The notes below the pieces were generated by a model. That model was given only the letters and a program-made list of their open reading frames with translations. It was not told where the DNA came from and did not search any database. Source: Roseofilum acuticapitatum BLCC-M154 (GTDB lineage Bacteria; Cyanobacteriota; Cyanobacteriia; Cyanobacteriales; Desertifilaceae). Taken from it: 58,222 bases of DNA. The position numbers and the translations under genes are program-made. Below are positions 46,524 to 56,995 of the stretch, one piece after another; position 1 is the stretch's first letter, and the number at the start of each line of letters is the position of its first letter. The DNA lies in the NCBI RefSeq assembly GCF_030068475.1, contig NZ_JAQOSP010000124.1, positions 1-58,222 on the forward strand, in the 5' to 3' direction.

Positions 46524-47843
46524 ATGGATTGGCTTGGCCCCTTGATGTTTATCGGAGCGCTGTTTCTGCTGGCGATCGGCTATCCGGTGGCCTTTTCCCT
46601 CGGCGCTACTGCTCTTCTGTTTACCCTCATCGGTATGGCGGTGGGGACTTTTGATCCGATCTTTTGGTCAGCGATGCCAGAGCAGATTTTTGGCATTATG
46701 AATAATTTTACGTTGCTGGCGATTCCCTATTTTATTTTTATCGGCTCGATGCTGGAAAAGTCCGGTATTGCTGAGAATCTTCTGGAAACCATGGGGATTT
46801 TGTTTGGGAGAGTGCGGGGAGGTTTGGCGATCGCCGTTATCCTTGTCGGAGCGCTCCTGGCTGCCACTACCGGAGTCGTAGCCGCCACCGTCGTCGCCAT
46901 GGGGTTAATTTCTTTACCGACTATGCTCCGTTATGGGTATAATCATGCCCTCGCTGCCGGGGTGATTACCGCATCGGGAACCCTAGGGCAGATTATTCCC
47001 CCTAGCGTCGTATTGGTGGTACTTGGAGACCAATTAGGGGTATCGGTTGGGGATTTGTTTTTGGGGTCGGTTATTCCGGGCTTGATGATTACCGCCGCTT
47101 TTTTAATTCATGTATTCGTCATTGCATCCATTCGTCCCGATCTAGCTCCCCCCCTACCGGCTGAAGTCCGCAAAGCACCAGGTTTAGCCATGCGTGTCCT
47201 TAAAGTCATGATCCCCCCCATTTTACTGATTTTCATGATTTTGGGCAGTATCTTCTTTGGCATCGCCACCCCCACAGAAGCGGGTGCAGTGGGGTGTTTA
47301 GGGGCGATCGTCTTAGCCTCTGCCAATAGGCAACTCAACTGGAGCAGTTTGCGAGAAGTCTGCGATGTTACCTTACGCACTACTTGCATGGTGGTATTTA
47401 TCTTAATCGGCTCCAAAGCCTTTAGTTTAGTCTTTCGCGGTTTAGGGGGAGAGCGCCTAGTCCGGGAATGGTTTACCAATCTACCGGGAGGAGCGATCGG
47501 ATTTCTGGTTATCAGTATGGCGATCGTCTTTATCCTCGGCTTCTTTATCGACTTCTTTGAAATCGTCTTTATCGTCGTGCCCATGTTTGTGCCCATCGCC
47601 CAACAATTTAACCTAGATTTGGTTTGGTTTGGCGTAATTTTAGGCGCAAACATGCAAACCTCCTTCCTCACTCCTCCCTTTGGCTTTGCCCTCTTCTATC
47701 TGCGCGGTGTTGCCCCCCCAGAAGTGCGAACCGAAGAGATTTATCAAGGGGCAATTCCCTTTATTATTCTGCAATTAATTGTCATGGTTTTATTGATTCT
47801 CTTCCCTGGGATTGTCAGCTTTTTACCCTCCTTGAAGGTGTAA
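46524..47843 (+). CDS. dctM: TRAP transporter large permease (DctM-like)
   Basis: This 439-residue protein has about 12 membrane helices, the transport subunit that uses a sodium or proton gradient. Family blocks include PYFIFIGSMLEKSGIAENLL, GTLGQIIPPSVVLVVLGDQ, FGIATPTEAGAVGCLG and TSFLTPPFGFALFYLRGV. The periplasmic solute-binding subunit (DctP) expected in a working transporter is absent here and must be elsewhere. The stop is followed after about 10 bp by a MITE-like element and a convergent SQR gene. Confidence 0.95.
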   Translation: MDWLGPLMFIGALFLLAIGYPVAFSLGATALLFTLIGMAVGTFDPIFWSAMPEQIFGIMNNFTLLAIPYFIFIGSMLEKSGIAENLLETMGILFGRVRGGLAIAVILVGALLAATTGVVAATVVAMGLISLPTMLRYGYNHALAAGVITASGTLGQIIPPSVVLVVLGDQLGVSVGDLFLGSVIPGLMITAAFLIHVFVIASIRPDLAPPLPAEVRKAPGLAMRVLKVMIPPILLIFMILGSIFFGIATPTEAGAVGCLGAIVLASANRQLNWSSLREVCDVTLRTTCMVVFILIGSKAFSLVFRGLGGERLVREWFTNLPGGAIGFLVISMAIVFILGFFIDFFEIVFIVVPMFVPIAQQFNLDLVWFGVILGANMQTSFLTPPFGFALFYLRGVAPPEVRTEEIYQGAIPFIILQLIVMVLLILFPGIVSFLPSLKV

Positions 47844-47853
47844 GCCTCATAGT

Positions 47854-47946
47854 AGGGAGCAAGATGCTCCCACTCCAGTAATATCAAGGGATTAGAGGAG
47901 TGCGGGCATCTTGCCCGCTTCTTCACCCTTTATCCGGACTCGATAT
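47854..47946 (+). repeat. MITE-like palindromic element, copy B (left end missing)
   Basis: GGGAGCA-AGA-TGCTCCC and GCGGGCA-TCT-TGCCCGC hairpins are separated by ACTCCAGTAATATCAAGGGA. The right end GGACTCGATAT matches the terminus of the other copies. The third hairpin and left terminus are missing. It fills the gap between dctM and the convergent SQR gene, starting 10 bp after one stop and ending 3 bp before the other. Confidence 0.8.
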
Positions 47947-47949
47947 TAC

Positions 47950-49185
47950 CTATTTTTTGAGCAGCGATCGCTCAAAATTATTACCCTTAAGCATCCGATT
48001 CCAGTAGAGGAAAGGCAACCCATAGCGCTTCAGTAACCACATACTATAGCGTTCTTCCGTCGGATCGAGAGGAAACGTCGGACTCGGATTCTTATCATAA
48101 TCAAACTCCGCAAAAATCACCTTGCCATACCCCGTCACCAACGGACAACAGGCATAACCATCATACTTATTATTCAACGATTTAGACTCCATCAGAGCCA
48201 ACAAATTTTTCACCACCACCGGCGCTTCTGAGCGCACTGCTGCCGCCGTTTTTGAGGTAGGCAAAGAAGACGCATCACCCAAACCAAACACATTCGGATA
48301 GCGATTATGTTGGAGAGTAAACTTATCCACATCAATCCACCCTTTAGCCGCCCCTTCCGTACCCGCTAAAGGACTATTCTTAATAAAATCTGGAGCGCTC
48401 ATCGGTGGACTGACATGGAGCAGCTCAAAGGGAATACTCACCGACTCCACTCCCTCATCTGTCGTCACCTCAAAAATAGCCTCTTTGGGATCGGTTTTAA
48501 CCGCTTTCAAGTTATATTTAACTTTCATCTCAATATCTTTACGGTTCACAATTTCCATCAAGGGTTTGGCATAGGCAGGAACCCCAAAAATTCCCCCTGT
48601 TGCTGTACAATACATGATCTTCGAGCGATCGCGAACCCCATTTTTCCGGAAGGCTTCATCCGCTAAATACATAATCTTCTGGGGCGCACCAGGACATTTA
48701 ATCGCCGTCCCTGGATAAGTAAAAATGGCTGTACCGCCCTTAAAATTGCGAATCATTTCCCAAGTTTTGGGAGCTTGGTCAAAGGCATAATTACTACACA
48801 CCCCATTTTTGCCTAACGTTTCGGGCAACCCTTCCACCCACTCCCAATGGATTTGCAGTCCAGGGCAAACCACCAGATAATCATAAGTAATCACCGCTCC
48901 ATCCTGGGTTGTGACTTGGTTTTTATCTGGCTCAAATTGCTGACAATAGGCTTTAATCCAAGTTGCTTTTTCTGGAATACATTCTTTTTCGGGTTTCACC
49001 GTATCTTCCGCCGCATAAGCTCCTGCCCCCACTAATGTCCAAGCGGGCTGATAATAATGCTTATCTGAAGGTTCAATAATTGCCACATCTAAGCTAGAAT
49101 TAGCATTTAAGAGCTGGGCTGCTACAGTGATCCCTGCGGAACCTCCGCCCACAATTACAATTTGATGATGGGTTGAATTGGCCAT
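47950..49185 (-). CDS. sqr: Sulfide:quinone oxidoreductase
   Basis: In this 411-residue flavoprotein the FAD loop is IVGGGSAGITVA (10-22) and the second FAD motif is VFGLGDASSLPTSKT (299-313). Cysteines C130, C164 and C346/C347 fall close to the three catalytic cysteines of characterised SQRs (128, 160 and 356 in Acidithiobacillus), which supports sulfide oxidation to polysulfide with electrons to plastoquinone. This looks like the short type II SQR also found in Synechocystis. No ArsR-type regulator is next to it, unlike some plasmid-borne copies. Other NAD(P)/FAD oxidoreductases are possible but less likely. Confidence 0.8.
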   Translation of the reverse strand: MANSTHHQIVIVGGGSAGITVAAQLLNANSSLDVAIIEPSDKHYYQPAWTLVGAGAYAAEDTVKPEKECIPEKATWIKAYCQQFEPDKNQVTTQDGAVITYDYLVVCPGLQIHWEWVEGLPETLGKNGVCSNYAFDQAPKTWEMIRNFKGGTAIFTYPGTAIKCPGAPQKIMYLADEAFRKNGVRDRSKIMYCTATGGIFGVPAYAKPLMEIVNRKDIEMKVKYNLKAVKTDPKEAIFEVTTDEGVESVSIPFELLHVSPPMSAPDFIKNSPLAGTEGAAKGWIDVDKFTLQHNRYPNVFGLGDASSLPTSKTAAAVRSEAPVVVKNLLALMESKSLNNKYDGYACCPLVTGYGKVIFAEFDYDKNPSPTFPLDPTEERYSMWLLKRYGLPFLYWNRMLKGNNFERSLLKK

Positions 49186-49311
49186 GATGTCTCGATCGAT
49201 AGGGAAATAGTTTTTAGCTTACCATAGTAATGTGATTTTCACTCATCAACATTAAAAAAAAGATAAAGAAGCTTCTTGAATTCAATGGTAAGTATTTATC
49301 CCTCTTACTGA

Positions 49312-49737
49312 TTACTCATTTAAGGAATAATGAGTTTGTTCTCGAATATACTCGATCACTTCATGATAGGCTTCCTCATGAATTTTAGGATTGAGGACAA
49401 TTTCCGTCTGACTATTAGGCAACCAAAAGGTAAGCTTTTTATTTCCTGGATGATAGGCAAACAGACTAATCTGAATCAAATTAATAAAATAATCATTTCG
49501 GTCATAGTGAAACTTGAGCCAATTCTTATCCTTTCGGCTTTCTAAACAGTGGTGAATATACTTTTGCACTTTTAAGTAACTTTCAGATTCGCCTTGGGGA
49601 GTGAGAACAATGGGGGTTTGACTGTCGGGTAACCAAAAGGAAATTTTTCCATTAGTGGCACAAATAAATGTATCTATGCGATCTAAGTCGATCACATAAA
49701 TTTGACGTTCAAATGGAATTTTAGCCCAGAATGCCAC
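49312..49737 (-). CDS. Unknown protein made of two internal repeats
   Basis: This 141-residue protein contains the same module of about 70 residues twice: KISFWLPDSQTPIVLTPQ then SYLKVQKYI, and KLTFWLPNSQTEIVLNPK then AYHEVIEYI. Each half begins with an ISLF/IDTFI-like strand. The pattern suggests a duplicated small beta-alpha domain. I do not recognise a family. It lies 23 bp before the pyrG end on the same strand and probably shares its transcript. Confidence 0.7.
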   Translation of the reverse strand: MAFWAKIPFERQIYVIDLDRIDTFICATNGKISFWLPDSQTPIVLTPQGESESYLKVQKYIHHCLESRKDKNWLKFHYDRNDYFINLIQISLFAYHPGNKKLTFWLPNSQTEIVLNPKIHEEAYHEVIEYIREQTHYSLNE

Positions 49738-49760
49738 CGGTTTACCTCCAGATTCAGAAC

Positions 49761-51446
<1,686 letters not shown>

Positions 51447-51580
51447 CTATTTCTTGCGCTTCCCATTTATTGTGCCACATCGCGCTTCACGATCATCACT
51501 GTCAGGGAGCAGGGAATGGAGAATAGCCCTCTGCCCAAAACGTGAGATATTGAAGCTAGAAGGAGAGATGGGAGAGAATA

Positions 51581-52453
51581 ATGGTGTGGAAATCGGGGAA
51601 AGCTTTAGTAGCCGGATTTTCTGGGGGCATCCTCTTCACGGCTAGTGTCTGGGCTGAGGTGCGTTCGATGCCGAGTGCTGTGGAGCGTTTGGCGACGGAT
51701 TATCTTAATGGTACTCCAGTTTCGGCGATCGCCCCCAATTGGACTTTAGAACAAGCTGCCCAATTTCAGCAACAATTGGTACAAGCCCTAATTCCCCAAC
51801 TGGGCCCCATTGTCGGCTATAAGGCTGCTTTAACGAGTCCTGTGGCTCAGGAGCGCTTTGGGGTTTCCCATCCGGTGCGGGGAACGTTATTACAACAAAT
51901 GTTACTCTCTACTGGGGCAACGGTTCCAGTTAACTTTGGCGCTCGTGGGGTATTTGAAGCTGATTTAATGGTGCGTGTAGCAGATGAAAAGATTAATCAA
52001 GCGACAACTCACCGAGAGGTATTAGAAAGTTTAGATGCCGTGATTCCGTTTATTGAGCTGGCGGATTTGATGTACGATCGCACTGTACCCTTAAATGCCC
52101 CCGCCTTAGTCGCCATCAATGCTGGAGCGAGGTTAGGAGTGTTGGGGGAACCGGTGGCACTCGCAGCAACTCCCGCATGGGAAAAGCGCTTAGGCGAAAT
52201 TGCGGTGGTGATGGAAAATGGAGAAGGTGAGACGTTATCGGAAGGCAGCAGTGCGGCACTGTTAGGGCATCCCTTGCAAGCGGTATTATGGCTGAAAGAG
52301 GATTTGAATGCTGCGGGAATTCAGCTCAAACCGGGAGATTTGTTATCGCTGGGAACGATTACCCCCCTAACTCCGGTGAAGGAGCCGATGATGATTCGAG
52401 CGCGATATGAGGGTTTGGGGGAAGTTTCGGTAAGGTTTGAGAATGAGTTATGA
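51581..52453 (+). CDS. Exported 2-keto-4-pentenoate hydratase-like protein
   Basis: This 290-residue protein has a signal peptide (residues 1-25, cleavage after VWA) followed by a fumarylacetoacetate-hydrolase/MhpD-type domain. Landmarks are GYKAALTSPVAQERFGV, ARGVFEADLMVRV, VIPFIELADLMY, the HPLQAVLWLKEDL helix and PGDLLSLGTITP. The glutamate of FEADLM fits the metal site. Cytosolic relatives act in aromatic-ring degradation. A secreted version in the periplasm suggests a different substrate or role. GGAGAG lies 5-10 bp before the ATG. No pathway genes are nearby. Confidence 0.8.
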   Translation: MVWKSGKALVAGFSGGILFTASVWAEVRSMPSAVERLATDYLNGTPVSAIAPNWTLEQAAQFQQQLVQALIPQLGPIVGYKAALTSPVAQERFGVSHPVRGTLLQQMLLSTGATVPVNFGARGVFEADLMVRVADEKINQATTHREVLESLDAVIPFIELADLMYDRTVPLNAPALVAINAGARLGVLGEPVALAATPAWEKRLGEIAVVMENGEGETLSEGSSAALLGHPLQAVLWLKEDLNAAGIQLKPGDLLSLGTITPLTPVKEPMMIRARYEGLGEVSVRFENEL

Positions 52454-52507
52454 GTTATGAGTTATGAGTTATGGGTAAGGGGTTATGAGTTATTGGTTAT
52501 TGGTTAT

Positions 52508-52810
52508 GAAGCGGGCAAGATGCCCGCACTCCTGTTTTGGAGTGGGAGCGTCTCGCTCCCTAGCGCCTAAATTAAGTTATTGGTTAAGAAGCGGGCAAGA
52601 TGCCCGCACTCCTGTTTTGGAGTGGGAGCGTCTCGCTCCCTAACGCCTAAATTAAGTTATTGGTTATGAAGCGGGCAAGATGCCCGCACTCCTGTTTTGG
52701 AGTGGGAGCGTCTCGCTCCCTAACGCCTAAATTAAGCTCGCTCCCTAACGCCTAAATTAAGCTCGCTCCCTAACGCCTAAATTAAGCTCTCTCCCTAGCG
52801 CCTAAATTAG
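52508..52810. repeat. Composite tandem array: 3 x 80 bp then 4 x 25 bp
   Basis: Three near-identical 80-bp units start at 52508, 52588 and 52668. Each carries GCGGGCA-AGA-TGCCCGC and GGGAGCG-TCT-CGCTCCC hairpins separated by ACTCCTGTTTTGGAGT. The end of the last unit is itself repeated with a 25-bp period (52712, 52737, 52762, 52787; CTCGCTCCCTAACGCCTAAATTAAG-type). A GAGTTAT-type heptamer run (52450-52490) precedes it. It is the local amplification of the hairpin pair of the dispersed MITE-like family. Confidence 0.93.
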
Positions 52811-52821
52811 GGCTGTATTAC

Positions 52822-53196
52822 TTATTTCATCCACGCAGAAACGGCTAAACAGCCCCAACCAATTAAAAAGGCGACTCCTCCCAAGGGGGTAATGGCTCCG
52901 AGGATCTTAATTCCGGTGACGCTGAGGGCATATAAGCTACCGGAAAAGAGGAGAATTCCGGCAAAAAATGCCCATCCTGCCGTTACCATCCAGGGATTAG
53001 CAGTAGGCAGGGAAGAGAGCCAGAGGGCAACCAGGATGATGCCGAGGGCGTGATACATTTGGTACTTGGTGGCGGTTTCAAAGATTTCCAGGGAGCGATC
53101 GCTCAGTTGTCCTTTGAGCGCATGGGAGGCAAAAGCACCCCCGGCAACGGCGATCGCCGCTAAACTCGATCCTAGCGTCAGAAAAACTTGACTCAT
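52822..53196 (-). CDS. DUF423 membrane protein
   Basis: This 124-residue membrane protein of the DUF423 (YgdD) family has four helices: FLTLGSSLAAIAVAGGAFA, MYHALGIILVALWLSSL, WMVTAGWAFFAGILLFSGSL and ITPLGGVAFLIGWGCLAVSA. The conserved HALK motif occurs after the first helix. The ATG at 53196 has AGGAAA 9 nt upstream; a GTG at 53202 is an alternative. Function is unknown. It lies 10 bp downstream of the DNA methyltransferase gene, probably without functional link. Confidence 0.88.
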   Translation of the reverse strand: MSQVFLTLGSSLAAIAVAGGAFASHALKGQLSDRSLEIFETATKYQMYHALGIILVALWLSSLPTANPWMVTAGWAFFAGILLFSGSLYALSVTGIKILGAITPLGGVAFLIGWGCLAVSAWMK

Positions 53197-53206
53197 TCCC
53201 ACTTTC

Positions 53207-54715
53207 CTATCTCTGCATCATTCCCTTAATTATAGGTGAACCATCACAGAAATCATGATACCCTCTTAATTCCTCACCTTTACCTAATTCATCTGCCAGT
53301 TTAAACAAATCCAGACGATTAAGCAGCGAGGCAGTAATCGGACGTTTGGCATCCCAGAAAATAAAAGCGCTCAAGAATTCTTGGGCAACTTTTGAATTTA
53401 ATAAATGTTCCAGGACAACAGCTTCTGATTCCGTCTTACAAGCAATAAAATAGCAAGTATCATCCAGCATAACCGGTTTTCCTTCATGAGGTGATATTAG
53501 ACAAAAAGCCAGTTTTTTATACAGTCCTGAAATAGCCACTTTCCAAGGAGCAAAGGAATAATCACCTACGCCAAAAATAGAAAAAGGGGGTTTACCTTTA
53601 TAAATCGAGCTTTTGCGCCGATCAAAAAATGCTTGATATTGACTTAAATACCGCCAAGTCAATGGTGCATGAATAGCAATCGAGTCTGTCTCTGCTCCCA
53701 CTTTACTTTGAGTCACTAAAACATAACGCGAACTGCTTTTCTGATGAGCAATATCAGAGCTTTTCAACAGAGGATATAAATAATTATTTTCCAGATTCAC
53801 TGGTTCTCCCAATCCATTTTTAAGATCTGCAAAATTCCCCGTCATTTCCATGATTTTAGCACAGTCATGTTTAATCCCCGATCGCCATTGATAAACCGTC
53901 CTTCCTTGAAGATGCTGCCATTGATTGAAATTCGCTAAATCTGCAATTAAGTGTCCTTCATGGATACCAAAAGTTGACTGCTTCACTGGATTTTCAATGT
54001 TTTCATAAACCGAACAACTATAATTAGATTTTTCCTGACCTAAATGACACACAAGTAGACCTGCACTTACCGCAGCATGAAAATATTTTTTCGCGTCAAC
54101 TATATAGAGGCTAGATTGCATAATTGGCAACTGATGTTTATAACTATATTGGATAATTTTACGAGCAACAACTGTTTTAGTCAGCAGGGCAACCCAACCT
54201 AACTTTTTCCCTAGAGAGTCTAGAAGATAGCGCCACATCCATTCCGAAATATCAAAATTGCTTTTACCCGTAAGTGCATCTAATCCACAATATTTATCGC
54301 TGTTCTTTTTTGCTGGTAGATTGCCACTCTCTAAACCTCCCAAAAAAGAATTTGTTGCCCAAGGAGGATTGCCAATAAATAATATCGGTTCTGGCAATTG
54401 AGCGGTGATACTTTTCCAGTCAAGAGCAAAAAAATTAGCGTTAACAACTTTGATTTTACCCGCATAAGGCTGATCGCAAAGTTTAGTTTTTACTTGCTGG
54501 ATATACCAATCATTGATATCATATCCTAAGCCAAATTCTACAGAATCAAACCATTCCATAGCAGCCATCAATATATTACATTGACCACAAGTTGGCTCAA
54601 TAATTGACTGAGGTCTAATTCCCTGATTATACAGCAGTTTACATATTTTATGACTGAGTTCCCAGGGGGTTTGAAAATCACCATATTCTTTTTTTTTCCG
54701 TTGACTGATAGTCAT
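53207..54715 (-). CDS. DNA N6-adenine methyltransferase of a type II R-M system
   Basis: In this 502-residue methyltransferase the SAM-binding motif I is EPTCGQCNILMAA (near 50-60) and the catalytic motif IV is NPPW (near 117). The early FQTPWELSHKICKLL helix is typical of gamma-class N6-adenine methylases. The C-terminal half (about 250-500) would hold target recognition. The frame runs to 54760, but the ATG at 54715 follows the restriction enzyme stop by a single base (TAA-T-ATG), so I chose it. The RKKK codons at residues 5-8 contain an A9 run (T9 at 54689-54697). It protects the host from the enzyme encoded just upstream. Confidence 0.85.
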   Translation of the reverse strand: MTISQRKKKEYGDFQTPWELSHKICKLLYNQGIRPQSIIEPTCGQCNILMAAMEWFDSVEFGLGYDINDWYIQQVKTKLCDQPYAGKIKVVNANFFALDWKSITAQLPEPILFIGNPPWATNSFLGGLESGNLPAKKNSDKYCGLDALTGKSNFDISEWMWRYLLDSLGKKLGWVALLTKTVVARKIIQYSYKHQLPIMQSSLYIVDAKKYFHAAVSAGLLVCHLGQEKSNYSCSVYENIENPVKQSTFGIHEGHLIADLANFNQWQHLQGRTVYQWRSGIKHDCAKIMEMTGNFADLKNGLGEPVNLENNYLYPLLKSSDIAHQKSSSRYVLVTQSKVGAETDSIAIHAPLTWRYLSQYQAFFDRRKSSIYKGKPPFSIFGVGDYSFAPWKVAISGLYKKLAFCLISPHEGKPVMLDDTCYFIACKTESEAVVLEHLLNSKVAQEFLSAFIFWDAKRPITASLLNRLDLFKLADELGKGEELRGYHDFCDGSPIIKGMMQR

Positions 54716-54716
54716 A

Positions 54717-55370
54717 TTATAAAACTCGAATAATTCCCGGTATATTACCTGCTTCGGCAATCACACGGCGATACTGAAGCCTCCATTGTAAGGCATTGGA
54801 AATGGTTAAATAGCCTAAATCAGGAGGATTATGCATGATTTCTTCCGCTAGTTGTTGAGCTTGAATATCATCGAGAGGAAGCATCCGCTCGGCAAAGAAA
54901 GCGATTAAGTCATCTAGGTTTGCATCATTGTCTAAGAGTTGCTGAATTCCCCGTGTTGTTTGGTAGTCTGCTGTCCTTTCTCCAGTGACTAAAACTGAAT
55001 TTAGTATTTTCAGTTGACCGGTTTTAGTATTGGAGTTATCAGTCTTATCATAGACAAAAATCAGTAAATTATATCCTAAACCATAAATTTTCTGACGTGC
55101 AGATTGGAAAGGACAAGAGGATTGGGGTTGCCGATAACTGGTTACTTTCATATCTACATTTAATCCCGGAAAATCCATACCTTTAGCTGAACTTCCTCGC
55201 TCAAAAGTGTAGCAGGTTTCTAGATAAGTTTGAAACTTATGCTCAAAGTAGGTTCCGAGGGCTTTACCATCGGTAACACCATAGAGAGAAGATTCATGAT
55301 GATTAGACTCAAGTTGAGCAAACTTTTTTGCTTCTTGACATAATAGATCGAGAGTTAACATGGGTTGCAT
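54717..55370 (-). CDS. Type II restriction endonuclease (PD-(D/E)XK)
   Basis: This 217-residue protein shows a putative nuclease core D66-x6-D73-x-K75 in GMDFPGLNVDMKVTS, preceded by E43 or E51 in a helix and followed by a hydrophobic strand LGYNLLIFVYD. That is the PD-(D/E)XK arrangement. The methyltransferase follows after 1 bp, which makes it the restriction partner. The recognition site cannot be read from sequence. An alternative start is the ATG at 55361 (MLTLDLL). It is divergent from the phosphomannomutase gene. Confidence 0.75.
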   Translation of the reverse strand: MQPMLTLDLLCQEAKKFAQLESNHHESSLYGVTDGKALGTYFEHKFQTYLETCYTFERGSSAKGMDFPGLNVDMKVTSYRQPQSSCPFQSARQKIYGLGYNLLIFVYDKTDNSNTKTGQLKILNSVLVTGERTADYQTTRGIQQLLDNDANLDDLIAFFAERMLPLDDIQAQQLAEEIMHNPPDLGYLTISNALQWRLQYRRVIAEAGNIPGIIRVL

Positions 55371-55468
55371 AACGACTCTATCAATATTCGGTAAATTATC
55401 TTAAGCTTAGGGGAAAAAGGCGCAACTTAGGGTAATGTACAAATTAGCTTTACCTATGCTGACTCGCT

Positions 55469-56995
55469 ATGATTAACGATATCAATTGGAAAAAATTACA
55501 AAATGGTTCGGATATTCGGGGGGTTGCACTTCCCTCTATCCCTGATGAACCGGTTAATTTAACGGCTCAAGTGTGCCGGAAAATTGGTCAAAGTTTTTGC
55601 ACTTGGCTGAGTCAAAGTTTAGAAAAACCAGTAACAGAATTAACCATCGCTCTAGGACGCGATAGCCGGATTTCTGGGCCGGAGCTGATGAAGGCTATGA
55701 TGGAAGGCATTATCGCACTTGGTGCTAAGGTGTATGATTTCGGACTGGCTTCCACCCCTGCGATGTTTATGAGTACGGTAACTCCTGGCTTTGAGTGCGA
55801 TGGAGCAATAATGCTCACCGCCAGTCATTTACCCTCGAATCGGAATGGCTGTAAGTTTTTTACCGCGAAAGGGGGCTTGGAAAAACAAAATATTAGTGAG
55901 ATTCTGGCGCTCTGCTCGGAAGCTGACTTTACTCCAGCATCCACCCCCGGAACCATTACCCCCAAAGACTTTATGAGCGTCTATTCGGGGCAACTGGTAG
56001 AGAAAATCCGCGCAGGGGTGAACCATCCCACGGACTTCGAGCAGCCCCTGAAAGGTCTAAAAATTGTCGTTGATGCCGGGAATGGGGCAGGGGGTTTTTA
56101 CGTCAGTCAAGTGCTAAAACCCTTGGGGGCAGACACGACAGGTAGTCAATTTCTTGACCCGGATGGCAACTTTCCCAACCATGTGCCGAATCCGGAAAAT
56201 GGGAAAGCGATGGATGCTATCTGTCAAGCTGTCATTGAGAATAATGCGGATTTTGGCATTATTTTTGATACAGATGTTGATCGCGGCGGAGCCGTAGACG
56301 AAACGGGTAAAGAACTGAACCGCAACCGCCTGATTGCTTTGATTTCTGCCATTGTGCTGCGGGAACATCCTGGCTCGACGGTGGTGACGGATTCCATTAC
56401 TTCGGATGGTTTAACGAGGTTCATTACTGAAGACTTGAAAGGAGTCCATCATCGGTTTAAGCGCGGGTATAAAAATGTTATTAATGAAGCCCAACGGTTG
56501 AATGGAGAAGGTCAAGAATCTTGGTTGGCGATTGAAACCTCCGGTCATGGGGCGATGAAAGAAAATTACTTTCTGGATGACGGAGCCTACTTAGTGAGTA
56601 AACTGGCGATCGAATTGGCTAAAGGGAAATTAGAAGGGCGATCGCTCACCGATTTAATCGCCAACCTTAAAGAACCCGTTGAAAGCCAAGAATTCCGTAT
56701 TAAACTCGCCCTAGATGATTTTAAACCCTATGGAAATCAGGTCATTAAAGCCCTCTCTACCTTTGCTAATAGCCAACCTAGCTGGAGCGTGGTTCCCCAT
56801 AATTATGAAGGTGTACGAGTTTCCTGCACTGCTCCCGAAGAACAGGGCTGGTTTCTGTTGCGTTTGTCTCTTCACGATCCAGTTATTCCCTTGAATATCG
56901 AATCGAATGTGAGCGGGGGAGTCCCTAAAATTGCTCGTAAATTACTCACTTTTTTGCAATCTTTTGATGCGCTGGATCTTTCAACGATGAAGTAA
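55469..56995 (+). CDS. Phosphomannomutase/phosphoglucomutase
   Basis: This 508-residue alpha-D-phosphohexomutase has phosphoserine S119 in TASHLPSNRNG, the metal loop D267/D269/D271 in FDTDVDRGG, and a sugar-binding segment (AIETSGHGAMKENYFLDDG). Relatives interconvert mannose-1- and 6-phosphate or the glucose forms, which supplies GDP-mannose or exopolysaccharide and glycan synthesis. It is longer than ManB, as in many cyanobacteria. The stop codon TAA shares its last A with a repeat element. Confidence 0.92.
   Translation: MINDINWKKLQNGSDIRGVALPSIPDEPVNLTAQVCRKIGQSFCTWLSQSLEKPVTELTIALGRDSRISGPELMKAMMEGIIALGAKVYDFGLASTPAMFMSTVTPGFECDGAIMLTASHLPSNRNGCKFFTAKGGLEKQNISEILALCSEADFTPASTPGTITPKDFMSVYSGQLVEKIRAGVNHPTDFEQPLKGLKIVVDAGNGAGGFYVSQVLKPLGADTTGSQFLDPDGNFPNHVPNPENGKAMDAICQAVIENNADFGIIFDTDVDRGGAVDETGKELNRNRLIALISAIVLREHPGSTVVTDSITSDGLTRFITEDLKGVHHRFKRGYKNVINEAQRLNGEGQESWLAIETSGHGAMKENYFLDDGAYLVSKLAIELAKGKLEGRSLTDLIANLKEPVESQEFRIKLALDDFKPYGNQVIKALSTFANSQPSWSVVPHNYEGVRVSCTAPEEQGWFLLRLSLHDPVIPLNIESNVSGGVPKIARKLLTFLQSFDALDLSTMK

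Noticed and set aside
52508-52810. CRISPR array
   Set aside because: The repeated units are 80 bp and then 25 bp with no unique spacers between them. They contain the dispersed hairpin pair, and no cas gene is in the window.
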